Both the position numbers and the translations under genes were made by a program. The notes beneath the pieces are model-generated. The model saw only the letters and a program-made list of their open reading frames with translations. It did not search any database and was not told where the DNA came from. Below, in pieces: positions 8,235 to 16,952 of a DNA stretch of 64,000 nucleotides (positions are counted from its first letter, which is position 1; every line of letters begins with the position of its first letter). Source of the DNA: JBBTCX01 sp964494205 (GTDB lineage Bacteria > Planctomycetota > Phycisphaerae > UBA1845); the NCBI GenBank assembly GCA_964494205.1, contig CAZBRD010000003.1:355914-419913 (forward strand), given 5' to 3'.

Positions 8235-9332
8235 TTAACTTGAGTTGCTGCTTGAGTTGGATGCATTTGAAGTATCTGAAACAGTTTCTATTGCAAGTTG
8301 GAACTTGCATGGAAAGCTAGCTATCGGTTTATCCGAATCAATCGGATAGATCAACGAAAACGGATTGTAGAACATGGGGCTGTTGGTTGCCGCGTTGTGA
8401 ATCTGAATCAATCTTGTTTCGATGAACGTAGCGATATCGCCTAAAGGTGGAAGTACCAAATCTTGCAAGGTCCAGTATTCATCGTTTCGTTCGAAAATGA
8501 AAACGGTACGCTTGTAACTCGCATCTTCGCTCGCGTTAGCTGGCGTGAATAATGCCCATAAGCGTTGTAAATCACTGTGAAACTCAGCAGGCAGTATCAG
8601 ACTAGCGGTACTCTGATAGCTGATGACGTTGTTTCGATGCGTGAAAGAAGTGGTTACTTCGTCAACTTCCGGTTGAAAACTGCCTCTAATCCAAATCTCA
8701 CTCAATGAGTAACCCCAAAGGTGATTGTTCGGATTCAACCGCTCACAAGGATCATTTTGCGTAATGAATCGAAAACTTCCGTTTTCAAGGTTTCTTGGCT
8801 TGGATTCAACGATAACTGTTGAGTCTGTTGAGTTGTACGGTATCGGGTCGAACCTGAGTAATTTGATTGGTTCGGTGCTCCTAAGTATCTGATCAGAGAA
8901 AACAGCCGTTTGACTCGTAAATCTTGATGGAAACTCACTTTCACGGTCTTGGCGTGAACCAACTGTCGCAAAACTCAATAACAAGTCACTGGTGCCACTT
9001 CCACCATCAACCCTTAGAGTCAGTACCCACAAGCGATTTCCTGCGTCTGGATAGCCTGTAATCGTTAATACAAGGGTATCTGTTGTTCCGCCTTCGCCGA
9101 TGGAACCACCTTGCGGCAATTCCACGTAAGAGAAGTCAAAATCATTCAGATTATCCTTGAGAAGAGTGAAACTATAGTCAATTGACCCGCCATCGTTACC
9201 AAGTCTGAAACTGGCAGAACTTGACTTGTCCGCGAAGATTTCGCCCAAATCGAGATTTGTAATTTGATTCGCAAGAGCTTCATCAGCGGCATTACTCAAA
9301 TCGTTGGCTGCGATGAAAAAAAGGTCACTCAT
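8235..9332 (-). CDS. Virion-associated protein of unknown function, 365 aa
   Basis: The ATG at 9332 (product MSDLFFIAANDLSNAADEAL) was chosen because it lies just inside the end of the upstream gene, with translational overlap. The protein is beta-rich and polar, with Ser/Gly-rich loops (GGSIGEGGTTDTLVLTITGY) and a serine-asparagine tail. No signal peptide or enzyme motif is visible. It is the last gene of the leftward virion operon, after the head-tail genes, so a tail or neck role is likely, but no family is recognised. Confidence 0.55.
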   Translation of the reverse strand: MSDLFFIAANDLSNAADEALANQITNLDLGEIFADKSSSASFRLGNDGGSIDYSFTLLKDNLNDFDFSYVELPQGGSIGEGGTTDTLVLTITGYPDAGNRLWVLTLRVDGGSGTSDLLLSFATVGSRQDRESEFPSRFTSQTAVFSDQILRSTEPIKLLRFDPIPYNSTDSTVIVESKPRNLENGSFRFITQNDPCERLNPNNHLWGYSLSEIWIRGSFQPEVDEVTTSFTHRNNVISYQSTASLILPAEFHSDLQRLWALFTPANASEDASYKRTVFIFERNDEYWTLQDLVLPPLGDIATFIETRLIQIHNAATNSPMFYNPFSLIYPIDSDKPIASFPCKFQLAIETVSDTSNASNSSSNSS

Positions 9333-9606
9333 AAGCTTTTTGCATGGCCATGCGAAAATCGATGCATTCAAAGAGTGAGTCAACTTCATCGATGACGGAT
9401 TCGACTAGTTCGAAGATTTCAAAAGAATCTGCGTTACTAAGTACCCATGACAGCCATTGATGGATTTCGTAGAGCCGCAAGGCTTTTTCAACCATGTTGC
9501 AATCATTCGTCCAATCCTTAACCGCGTCTTCGATTGCGAGGATTTCTTTTTGCAACTTGCGAAAGTCGCGATCGAACAATTGGAAGTCGGTTTGATCGTT
9601 AAACAT
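9325..9606 (-). CDS. Hypothetical acidic helical protein, 93 aa
   Basis: A small helical protein starts MFNDQTDFQLFDRDFRKLQK and is rich in acidic residues. It overlaps the upstream connector-like gene by 8 bases and the downstream gene by 8 bases, typical of a compact phage operon. No family is recognised; the position fits a head-tail joining or chaperone role. Confidence 0.55.
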   Translation of the reverse strand: MFNDQTDFQLFDRDFRKLQKEILAIEDAVKDWTNDCNMVEKALRLYEIHQWLSWVLSNADSFEIFELVESVIDEVDSLFECIDFRMAMQKAYE

Positions 9607-10144
9607 AGTTGCCGCAACTATCCCAGTAATCAGAGCGTAAGCATCGAGACTTTGAAAGTCGGGGTTCCTCGGTCCCGATGCTCACGCTATAAGGTTTACC
9701 GATCAAAAGTGAGATACCGATATCATGCATTTTGACTGCTTGATCACGCAAGAAATCCATCTTGCTGTTCAAACCAAGTGGGGGAGGAGTATCTGCTCCT
9801 AATTGCACGTTACCAACCCCAACAAGATTTGCATCCGTTGAAAGGATACCGAGACGTTCTGCGTAGAAGTGATAGAGCCTGCTTGTTGCGAGGTACAACT
9901 CAGCTTCTTTGATGATAGGTAATCGTTCGCCAAACTCGCTGTTAGTTTTGCCTTTGGTTCGATCCAAGATTTCCGCCCGAGCATTATCAAGAGCCATTTC
10001 AAATTGACTCTTACGAAACAGCGGACGAGTACCTTCAGGATCACCTTCGCGAAACGAACTAAAGGTTATCAATTCTTGAACGGTATTGAGCGGATCAAAC
10101 GAGGTATCTTCTTCGGTAACGACTAGTTCTAGTTCGATCGCCAT
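9599..10144 (-). CDS. Putative head-tail connector protein, 181 aa
   Basis: The product is mostly helical in its middle (about residues 40-140, with RAEILDRTKGK and AELYLATSRLYHFYAERLG). Its place directly downstream of the major capsid gene is typical of gp6/gp15-like connectors. No strong motif is present, so the call rests on position and general character. The ATG lies inside the small gene at 10129-10245. Confidence 0.5.
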   Translation of the reverse strand: MAIELELVVTEEDTSFDPLNTVQELITFSSFREGDPEGTRPLFRKSQFEMALDNARAEILDRTKGKTNSEFGERLPIIKEAELYLATSRLYHFYAERLGILSTDANLVGVGNVQLGADTPPPLGLNSKMDFLRDQAVKMHDIGISLLIGKPYSVSIGTEEPRLSKSRCLRSDYWDSCGNYV

Positions 10145-10245
10145 TCGTCTAGTTCCTCGTCGATTTCGATAAGCTCATCGTCGTCGGGATCTTCATCAAG
10201 CAAATCCCAAATGTCGTCTAGCGTCATCTCTATGTAATCTGCCAT
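10129..10245 (-). CDS. Very small acidic protein, 38 aa
   Basis: A very strong ribosome site AAGGAGGAGCAAG directly precedes the ATG at 10245. The 38-residue product (MADYIEMTLDDIWDLLDEDP and a second Asp/Glu-rich stretch ending EWRSN) has about half acidic residues. It lies between the major capsid gene and the connector gene and overlaps the latter's start by 16 bases. Small acidic head genes in this place can be assembly or decoration factors; function unknown. Confidence 0.72.
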   Translation of the reverse strand: MADYIEMTLDDIWDLLDEDPDDDELIEIDEELDEWRSN

Positions 10246-10256
10246 CTTGCTCCTCC

Positions 10257-11384
10257 TTATGAACCACTCGTAACGCGAATCAAAGCTCTGCGATTTTGAA
10301 CAGCAAAACCAACTCGCTCAAAAACCATGAAGTCTTCAACCCTTGCCGGATTATCAAACCAATTGCGTACCTGGAGTGGTTGTTTGGCGTTGATAGTTCC
10401 ACCACCGCCAGCGTTGCGATCTACAAAGAAAATATCATCGGTATCAATCCACGAATTAACGTCGTCAGCATCGGTGAAGTAACCGATATTTGCCTTCCAA
10501 ATCCGCACGCCAAGAAGAGGAACCTGCAACTCGCCAGTATCGAGAATCCTTGAGTTGCTCCAAATCTGTTGGTTTTGCAGAGTCGTATTCTTGATGATGT
10601 TCCAATACGCTTTTGTATTCAAAATAACGTCGGTTGTTTTGAACTTGCCTAGCCTTTGAAGATGCTCGATTTGTTCCGTCGATGACGTAAACGGATTCGT
10701 TAGTTCGATACTACTGGTTGCTGCTGCAAATGGTTGAGTCATCCAAGTGATCACGCCATGTAAACCCTGCAAATCCAATTCGTCCGAAGTTTGCAAAGCG
10801 TTATTAAACGTCGTTGCGTTACTGCCCGATGTTGCTCGATGCAGAGAATCCATCCATAGCAAATCACGTTCAAGAGCAATCGAAGCAGCCATCGTATTAA
10901 GCTCTAATCGCATGGCGTCGAAACCCAGATCAAGCTTCTCTTCTTCGGTGACATAAGAGCGTAACCCATTGGTATAGAACGGGACTTCGTTCAATCTTCG
11001 TGAGCCGCGTTTTCTTTCGAACTCGGTATTCTCACCACCGCGTTGTGCTCGTTGAAAGTTTTCAAACTCGCGATACTTGAACGTCAAACCAGTATTCACG
11101 CTGACTTGATTAGCGATGTTGCCTGCTACGCTCGCGTAAGAAACATGTTCAAGAATTGGCTCAAGGAATTGAACCGGTACAAAATCCGCAAACTCAGCAG
11201 TATTGTACATGCGTTGCGGCGAAAGATGATCGGATGCTACTCTCGCCTTGCATTGATCGTATTGCTCGCGTTTCTTCGGATCGTTCATCAAACGCAGATA
11301 GTCATCTGTTGAAAAAACGTGATTGCTTGGCGTTGGATCACTGTTCCAATCCAAGCGTTGAAAGGTGTTGTCTTGGTATCTCAC
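10257..11384 (-). CDS. Major capsid protein
   Basis: At 375 residues the protein has the size and order position of a HK97-fold capsid subunit. After an N-terminal arm come a VPVQFLEPILEHVSYASVAGNIANQVSVNTG region, the ALERDLLWMDSLHRA spine helix and a C-terminal stretch with VEDFMVFERVGFAVQNRRALIRVT, typical of phage capsid proteins. It starts at a GTG (11384) with a GAGGT ribosome site. It follows protease and decoration genes and precedes head-tail genes. The call is from gene order and overall character rather than a diagnostic motif. Confidence 0.72.
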   Translation of the reverse strand: MRYQDNTFQRLDWNSDPTPSNHVFSTDDYLRLMNDPKKREQYDQCKARVASDHLSPQRMYNTAEFADFVPVQFLEPILEHVSYASVAGNIANQVSVNTGLTFKYREFENFQRAQRGGENTEFERKRGSRRLNEVPFYTNGLRSYVTEEEKLDLGFDAMRLELNTMAASIALERDLLWMDSLHRATSGSNATTFNNALQTSDELDLQGLHGVITWMTQPFAAATSSIELTNPFTSSTEQIEHLQRLGKFKTTDVILNTKAYWNIIKNTTLQNQQIWSNSRILDTGELQVPLLGVRIWKANIGYFTDADDVNSWIDTDDIFFVDRNAGGGGTINAKQPLQVRNWFDNPARVEDFMVFERVGFAVQNRRALIRVTSGS

Positions 11385-11391
11385 TTCTTAC

Positions 11392-11775
11392 TTACCTCGC
11401 GTATAAATAGATTTTGCATAAACCATCGTTGGCACTACCTGAGTTGAGAAAACAACCACAAGCCGTACCTGATGAGTATGTAGTAATGGCTCCACTAGCA
11501 TCACTCTGAAATTGATTGCCAGCGGCATAAGAGCTAACGCAATTGACGTTCTCGTAAACGCCAGAGTGCTTTGTTGAATGACAATCCCCAGCGAAGTTAA
11601 GAGCCTCGCCAGCTTCAACAGCTTGCAAGGCGATTCCATGACACGGCTCGCCTGCTCCTGTTGTCGTAACTTCATTCTCAGTTGACGAATATTTGAATAG
11701 ATGATCTGCGGCGATAGCTACTTTCGCTCTAACATTTGAGCGAACGGGGCCGCTTGTTAAGGCTACTGTTCCCAT
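11392..11775 (-). CDS. Capsid decoration protein (DUF2190-like)
   Basis: The 127-residue protein begins MGTVALTSGPVRSNVRAKVA and continues with GIALQAVEAGEALNFAG, the pattern of DUF2190/RecA-unrelated capsid decoration proteins that sit next to the major capsid gene. The start codon overlaps the protease stop (TAATG) and has AGGAGAAAG upstream. Placement between protease and capsid genes agrees. Confidence 0.65.
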   Translation of the reverse strand: MGTVALTSGPVRSNVRAKVAIAADHLFKYSSTENEVTTTGAGEPCHGIALQAVEAGEALNFAGDCHSTKHSGVYENVNCVSSYAAGNQFQSDASGAITTYSSGTACGCFLNSGSANDGLCKIYLYAR

Positions 11776-12650
11776 TAGTTCTTTCTCCTCTGATTGAAAA
11801 TGTCTTTGACGTTTTTATAGACGGGTATTGATTCTTTCCGTGGCTCTTCGCTCATCTGAACGAGTTGCGATCCATCACCGATGGTTTCGCGGAAAGATTG
11901 TTCACTTATTCCCGCAAGTCGAAGCAATTCTTGAGCCGTCATTTTGTTGGCCATTTTCTTGACTTCTTCTGCATCTATTGCGGGGTTTTTTATTGAAAAC
12001 CATTTGATAAACTCTTGTTCTGCGAAGCTTCGGTAAACGCGACCGTCATCCGCCAACAATCGCAGATTGGCTATCTCTTGAGCATGTATCACGCCAGCGT
12101 TATCAACGGCTGGACGAGCAACAAACGAGAGATGAGCGGGTGTAAACTCTAGGTCTACGATATGACCATCTCGCGGTATATGACCTTGCGGGCAATCGGT
12201 ACGTGAGTTGCCGACTAAATCGACGTTGCATTTAGAGCAAACTGATTTGATAGGCTCATAGGCACAACTCATCTCACGGTTGATACCGTTTTCGATCTTG
12301 CTGAGGATGTCTTTCAGGTCATCGGTTCTAACTGAGTAACCGCGTCCAAGCGTATAGACGCCATCTCCGCGAGTTTCGACGAAAGCGTTATAGATTCTGC
12401 CGATTTGATTCGTGACGGTCTTATCGTCGTGATCACGATACAGAATTGGCAAACCTACCCACTTATCAACCGCCTTCTTCTGCCCGTCTGAATGGATGAC
12501 AGAATGATTGCGGTTGAGCTTGTCATTAGCGATGATGAAATCGAACGAAAGAACTTGATCGGGTTGCAAGTTTGGATTACCGGCAACGGCTCTGATCTTA
12601 TCCATGTTGGGTTGAGTATCGTAATAGCGTAACTGTACATCTCTTAGCAT
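11775..12650 (-). CDS. Prohead protease-like protein
   Basis: The start at 12650 has GGAG nine bases upstream and lies just past the portal stop; an open frame extends further upstream but overlaps the portal gene. The 291-residue product has LPILYRDHDD, a possible catalytic His region, then GVYTLGRGYSV and DLEFTPAHLSFVARPAV, a C-terminal protease segment like those of phage head maturation proteins. Two CxxC pairs (CSKCNVDL and CPQGH) make an inserted zinc knuckle. Position between portal and capsid genes fits cleavage of the head scaffold. Confidence 0.6.
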   Translation of the reverse strand: MLRDVQLRYYDTQPNMDKIRAVAGNPNLQPDQVLSFDFIIANDKLNRNHSVIHSDGQKKAVDKWVGLPILYRDHDDKTVTNQIGRIYNAFVETRGDGVYTLGRGYSVRTDDLKDILSKIENGINREMSCAYEPIKSVCSKCNVDLVGNSRTDCPQGHIPRDGHIVDLEFTPAHLSFVARPAVDNAGVIHAQEIANLRLLADDGRVYRSFAEQEFIKWFSIKNPAIDAEEVKKMANKMTAQELLRLAGISEQSFRETIGDGSQLVQMSEEPRKESIPVYKNVKDIFNQRRKN

Positions 12651-12660
12651 GTAGGGCTCC

Positions 12661-13989
12661 TTAGTAACTCGAATCGTTTGATAGCGATTCGTCAGTAAGT
12701 TTTGTTGTACTTTTCTTGTTGGTATTCGGATTAGTATTACTCTCTGATTGCGGCTGTATCCTTGCTTGTTCGATTGCTTGTTGAAGAACCGTGATGTCGT
12801 ACTCATCAAGTGATGCATCTCTTCGTAAGATGTACCATTCAAGCGATCTTCCTTTTAGAACTTCGTTCCAATCGTTTTGTTCGTAAGCTTGTCGAGCAGC
12901 CTCTTTTTGTTGTTGTTCAAGCAATCTTGGCTTATCGAAACACATCTTTGGGGCTGTTTTCATTCCGTAGAGTTGTTGAACTAGTGGCCAAAATGATTGG
13001 TTCCATGATTTAGCTAACGACTCTTGGAGAGTTGAAAGCATGGTTTGTAAGCAAAGGATACTTTGACGTGCGTAGCTTTCTGTTCCGGCTGATTGAATGT
13101 TGACGTGCATCAATGCGGGAGGCAGTCCGATGCTAGAAAGAATAGTGCTGATAAGGAGTCGGGTTTCTGCCTCAAACTTTTGTCCGAAACTTTCGGCTCC
13201 GATGATGTTAATTTCGACTCCTTCAGGCATGTAGAGGTCTGTGCCTGTTGCAAGTTGGTCAAATACGCTCTTAGTTTTCGCAATACGGTCTCGAAACTCT
13301 TCATCCATTAGTCCCTCCGATGGTATGTTGACTTGATATCTCGGTTTACCGAGTCTCATATAAACTTTGAGTTGTGCATCTAAGATTTGGCAAAGAGCTT
13401 CAAATTGATCGACGGCTGCCGAGAACAACGAACAACCATACAAATCGAATGAATCGGTAGGGTTGTTCCTACAGATGATCATCTTGCTGGCGGGTATGGT
13501 TGGTTCGGCTGTTGGTTTGATTAGTTGTCTGATTGATTCTATTTCGCCGAAATTATTTGAAACGAACCGGATAGTATGCGATTCAGGTACGACGATACGC
13601 TCAAGGTCAAGAGTACGATTGTTCCAAACGATTTCTCCAACAGCGTAGCCGTAGATCAGCGATGAGCGGATCAACATGGCGTTGACTTCATGGCCGTTGA
13701 TGTCGTTCCAAACCTCACGCATCTGCTCATCTGTTTCAGGATCGCCCGATTCAGGAACCATCGTTGAGTTGACCATTTTGGTTAGAACCTCAACGGCACC
13801 GTGTCCTATTGGATTGCTGGAATGTATCGCATGATAAAGATGCAACCGTTCAGAGGGGCGAAGTGAGCGATAGAAGATTTTGCCTTGATAGTTATAGAGC
13901 AATTGCGGATCAACGGTTTGTTGATTGCCTGATCCGACAGCGTAATTATCAGCTTTCTTTTGAAAAAAGTTGCGAATGAAGTTTACCAA
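12661..13989 (-). CDS. Phage portal protein
   Basis: This 442-residue protein shows the HK97/SPP1-type portal pattern. An N-terminal clip domain includes LHLYHAIHSSNPIGHGAVEVL. A beta region follows (SLIYGYAVGEIVW), and then the wing/stem portion with TRLLISTILSSIGLPPALMHVN and SQSILCLQTML-like helices. The C-terminus is rich in Gln, Asn and Ser, as in many portals. The start lies within the end of the terminase gene by 7 bases. It forms the dodecameric DNA channel of the head. Confidence 0.85.
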   Translation of the reverse strand: MVNFIRNFFQKKADNYAVGSGNQQTVDPQLLYNYQGKIFYRSLRPSERLHLYHAIHSSNPIGHGAVEVLTKMVNSTMVPESGDPETDEQMREVWNDINGHEVNAMLIRSSLIYGYAVGEIVWNNRTLDLERIVVPESHTIRFVSNNFGEIESIRQLIKPTAEPTIPASKMIICRNNPTDSFDLYGCSLFSAAVDQFEALCQILDAQLKVYMRLGKPRYQVNIPSEGLMDEEFRDRIAKTKSVFDQLATGTDLYMPEGVEINIIGAESFGQKFEAETRLLISTILSSIGLPPALMHVNIQSAGTESYARQSILCLQTMLSTLQESLAKSWNQSFWPLVQQLYGMKTAPKMCFDKPRLLEQQQKEAARQAYEQNDWNEVLKGRSLEWYILRRDASLDEYDITVLQQAIEQARIQPQSESNTNPNTNKKSTTKLTDESLSNDSSY

Positions 13990-15422
13990 ATCGCTCTTGT
14001 TCCTATGTCAACGTGAAACGGCGATTCGATACGATCGCCGAGGTAACGATTAAGCTGAGTCAAAGCAGAGATGATGTCGTAATCACGATCTTGAAACTCG
14101 TATTTCTGAGTCAAAGGATTCTTGGGGGGAGCGAAGTTCAAGAGTTGTCTCGTTATTCGTTGATCTTCCCAAACGATGCGTTGATTAGCGAGTGAGCGAG
14201 CCAAGTCAGATAGTGCGGTTACTTTCGCGTTGTAACCACCGATGCGGATTTCAACGACGTTGACGCGAAACGTATTTTTCAAAACTTCCGCTAAGGTTTG
14301 TTCGATTCCGATATCGGTATAGAAACGGTGAATCGGTCGCGATCTTCGCAACTCGATAACGAGATCAATCAAATCGGTATAGCCGTCGATTTGCTGATGT
14401 TCATCTTGTTTGACGTACTTGTTCGATGAGCGAACCATCGAAAGACACTCAACGATTTCTAATCGACGTAGAACCGGATTCCATCGAGCGATTAGCAAGA
14501 CGCTAGGGGAGTGGTCTAGGCCGGGATCTAACGAGTAAATCCAACAATCTTTCTCTGAGCCTTTCGTTAGTGGCTCATTCACTTGGCAAGATTGGACATG
14601 ATCACGATTGAAGAAGGCTCCTTCTGTTACCGTCCACTCGCCTAGAAACTCGCGTCTAAAGAACCATTCTCTACCTTGCTTCGTGAGTAGCCTTCGCTGC
14701 TCTTCAACAAACTCTGCTGACAGGTGATGAGTATCAGACCACTTACATTCAAAAACCTTGTGGCGTGGTCTCCGATTGTCTCTGATGGCAAGCTCTTGTT
14801 GTTCTTTCAGGTCAAGGTAAAGCTGATGAGAGAACGAACCTATTTCGCCTGGACTCGATAGAAAGACTTCTCCTCCCCCTTGGGAAGCGATAAACGGTTC
14901 AATGATTTGCGTGACTTGTTCTGGATACAGAAACGAACTGATTTCGTCGAAAACGATCAACCCTTTTTTGACCGATCTGCCTCTAGCATTTTCTGCGGTC
15001 AAACCTGTCTTGATCCATTCTGCCTTTGATCCCCACTCTTTTGTTCCAACGAAGATAGCGTTACCGCGAACGCGAAACGGTACGTACCGTTTCAGGAAAT
15101 CGCTTGTTTCGTAAAGATGAACGATACGCTCAAAAAGGATACGCGATTGCTCGCCTGATGGAGCGAACATGTAAGCGTTATAGTTGTCTTCGCTGAATAA
15201 ACGGTGAGCAATGTAGATGGATAGCGTAGTAGTCTTTCCACCTTGTCGCAGCCAAAAGAGACAGGATTTGAGTTTTTCTAGATTGGCTGTCAGAACTTCT
15301 GCTTGCTTCGCGTTAGGTTCAAACTTGCAAGCAATACGGGCGAACGCTATCGGGTCTTGTCTCAGATAGTTGACGAGTTGAACTTCTTTGGGGCTGAGTT
15401 GACCGACGTTTCTTTTAGGCAC
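13983..15422 (-). CDS. terL: Terminase large subunit
   Basis: The 479-residue packaging motor has a Walker A-like WLRQGGKTTT at about 58-67 and Walker B GLIVFDEISS with Asp159 and Glu160. The C-terminal nuclease domain begins SLDPGLDHSPSVLLIAR. The adenosine-binding and coupling motifs (SSPGEIGSF) are also in place. It overlaps the small-subunit candidate by 8 bases and the portal by 7. Length and order are normal for a tailed phage. Confidence 0.92.
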   Translation of the reverse strand: MPKRNVGQLSPKEVQLVNYLRQDPIAFARIACKFEPNAKQAEVLTANLEKLKSCLFWLRQGGKTTTLSIYIAHRLFSEDNYNAYMFAPSGEQSRILFERIVHLYETSDFLKRYVPFRVRGNAIFVGTKEWGSKAEWIKTGLTAENARGRSVKKGLIVFDEISSFLYPEQVTQIIEPFIASQGGGEVFLSSPGEIGSFSHQLYLDLKEQQELAIRDNRRPRHKVFECKWSDTHHLSAEFVEEQRRLLTKQGREWFFRREFLGEWTVTEGAFFNRDHVQSCQVNEPLTKGSEKDCWIYSLDPGLDHSPSVLLIARWNPVLRRLEIVECLSMVRSSNKYVKQDEHQQIDGYTDLIDLVIELRRSRPIHRFYTDIGIEQTLAEVLKNTFRVNVVEIRIGGYNAKVTALSDLARSLANQRIVWEDQRITRQLLNFAPPKNPLTQKYEFQDRDYDIISALTQLNRYLGDRIESPFHVDIGTRAIW

Positions 15423-15894
15423 TAGCGGAAAGTTTCTCCTTGTCCGTTTGATTCAAACTGAACAACGATTCGATATCTGAGCCAACATTGATTTGAATAC
15501 TGTTTGCCATGCAGATTTTGCATTGGTCTAAGAAACTACGAAGTGTTGAGAAATACCACTCTTTCATTTCCCTCTCTTTGCGTCTTGTCGCCTCTTCAGA
15601 AAGCTCCAGATAGTAGCAGTCAATTCGAGTTGCTGCGGTTTCTGTTCCATCGAAGAAACAACGACGGTCGAGTAACCGTAGAAGCTGCAAGTACGTGATG
15701 AAAAAGATTTTAGCCAATGCCTTTTGGTTCTGATTTGCGTTAGGGTTCTCTTTGTGGAATGTCTCAATCAATTTCTTCATCTGCTCATGCTCGCCCCTGT
15801 GAACAAGAAATGCATTCAATGGAAAGTCGCGAGCGGTATCGAGGTAAGTCTTCAAGTTGCTAGGTGGACGTAAGAACGATTGATTTCTACTCAT
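15415..15894 (-). CDS. Putative terminase small subunit
   Basis: The 159-residue, helix-rich product directly precedes and overlaps terL, the standard position for a small terminase. It has a basic N-terminal part and helices (about 40-130, with ALAKIFFITYLQLLRLLDRR) but no recognised signature. The assignment is from position only. Confidence 0.5.
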   Translation of the reverse strand: MSRNQSFLRPPSNLKTYLDTARDFPLNAFLVHRGEHEQMKKLIETFHKENPNANQNQKALAKIFFITYLQLLRLLDRRCFFDGTETAATRIDCYYLELSEEATRRKEREMKEWYFSTLRSFLDQCKICMANSIQINVGSDIESLFSLNQTDKEKLSASA

Positions 15895-16119
15895 TTAATC
15901 CTCTGGATCGTTATCGTAAGTATCTGCATCAAGTACAGCATCTAACGGAACGAGTTGCGTTGCTGAGTTAGTCAAATCGAGAACCAACTGCTTGAAACAT
16001 TCTTGACTCATCAAGAACGAAGCTTCAGGTTCCCCTTGTTGTTGGATAATGATTTCGGTGAGCCGATTCGTAGTATCGGGATCGTTCTCACGGTGATGCA
16101 GAACTTGAAATCTAACCAT
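15895..16119 (-). CDS. Hypothetical protein, 74 aa
   Basis: The start at 16119 was preferred because GAGGAG lies about 8 bases upstream and the codon sits at the stop of the preceding gene (TAATG overlap). The product begins MVRFQVLHHRENDPDTTNRL, has a central helix and an acidic tail. No family is recognised. It belongs to the run of small genes before the terminase genes. Confidence 0.6.
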   Translation of the reverse strand: MVRFQVLHHRENDPDTTNRLTEIIIQQQGEPEASFLMSQECFKQLVLDLTNSATQLVPLDAVLDADTYDNDPED

Positions 16120-16379
16120 TAGTAAACTCCTCTTACAAAGTTGTTCCAATATTTTCCAAGTGAGCCGGAAGTAACCCAAGAGAGGTACTCGTCGTATCGC
16201 ATGGCTGACGCTGATCGATACAGATAGAACGGAAACTTTCGCCGAAAGATGATTCGATAGTGTCCGTTACTTCCGGGACGAGGCGTGCTTTTTGCACTTT
16301 CAGAAACGGGTTCCCAGCTTAAATAGGCTATCGCGTTGCTACTCTTTTTAGAGCGGAAATCTATTTGTTTTCTGGGCAA
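16119..16379 (-). CDS. KTSC-domain-like protein, 86 aa
   Basis: The protein carries the pattern of KTSC domains: SSNAIAYLSWEP near the N-terminus, HYRIIFRRKFPFYLY in the middle and SGSLGKYWNNFVRGVY at the end. That final motif is the strongest hint. KTSC domains are found alone or with nucleic-acid-processing proteins and their role is not well known. It overlaps the next upstream gene by 19 bases. Confidence 0.6.
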   Translation of the reverse strand: MPRKQIDFRSKKSSNAIAYLSWEPVSESAKSTPRPGSNGHYRIIFRRKFPFYLYRSASAMRYDEYLSWVTSGSLGKYWNNFVRGVY

Positions 16380-16555
16380 TGAAACTCCCTCGCGAGTTTG
16401 TCGCGTTCAGCGATAGCGATGTGGTACGCGACGAATATAGAGTGAAGCTCGCCTCGATATGCCTCAACAGTATCGTCCAACAAGTTTGGATAGAGTCGCG
16501 ACAATGCTAGAACGTTTCGTTCCGCTTGCATCAGTTGCCTTTGCTTGCGGGGCAT
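16361..16555 (-). CDS. Hypothetical protein, 64 aa
   Basis: A short, basic, helical protein (MPRKQRQLMQAERNVLALSR). It shares its first residues MPRKQ with the downstream KTSC-like protein. It overlaps both neighbours slightly. No family is recognised. Confidence 0.5.
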   Translation of the reverse strand: MPRKQRQLMQAERNVLALSRLYPNLLDDTVEAYRGELHSIFVAYHIAIAERDKLAREFHCPENK

Positions 16556-16755
16556 TTGAAAGACTCTAGTTCGGGACTAATGCAATAAGAGATACGTTGA
16601 ACGAGAAGAGGTCTAATGTTTTCTTCTTCGTTGAGTGCTCTGAGTCTTTCAAGTAGCGTCATCCATCGAAGAGCCTCTTCGCTCTTGTCTATTGATCGTT
16701 TGCACGCTGGCTGTTGTCGCTTCGTAATCTGTTTGTCTTTCTTTGTCTTCCGCAT
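16531..16755 (-). CDS. Hypothetical protein, 74 aa
   Basis: A clear ribosome site GAAAGGAGCAAC precedes the ATG at 16755. The product is very basic at its N-terminus (MRKTKKDKQITKRQQ) with a helix (EALRWMTLLERLRALNEEE). It could be a nucleic-acid-binding phage protein; no family is recognised. Confidence 0.6.
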   Translation of the reverse strand: MRKTKKDKQITKRQQPACKRSIDKSEEALRWMTLLERLRALNEEENIRPLLVQRISYCISPELESFKCPASKGN

Positions 16756-16952
16756 GTTTGTTGCTCCTTTCGGTTAAGTCTTGTTTCTAATATTGAATCG
16801 ATGACTCTTCTCATTCTCTCTGAGTCTCGACTGCGACTACAGTTATCGTAATCATCCGCCTGTAGCTCTAAGTAATGCATCAACAAGTGATCGAGAACGG
16901 ATTTCTGTGATGCTCGCGATGAAACTCTTGGCTTATGCTTCTTTCGTCGCAT
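16689..16952 (-). CDS. Hypothetical basic protein, 87 aa
   Basis: The start codon overlaps the stop of the preceding gene (TAATG), which supports translational coupling. The product begins MRRKKHKPRVSSRASQ and is basic throughout. It overlaps the following gene by 67 bases, which lowers confidence, although its neighbours also overlap. Confidence 0.4.
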   Translation of the reverse strand: MRRKKHKPRVSSRASQKSVLDHLLMHYLELQADDYDNCSRSRDSERMRRVIDSILETRLNRKEQQTCGRQRKTNRLRSDNSQRANDQ

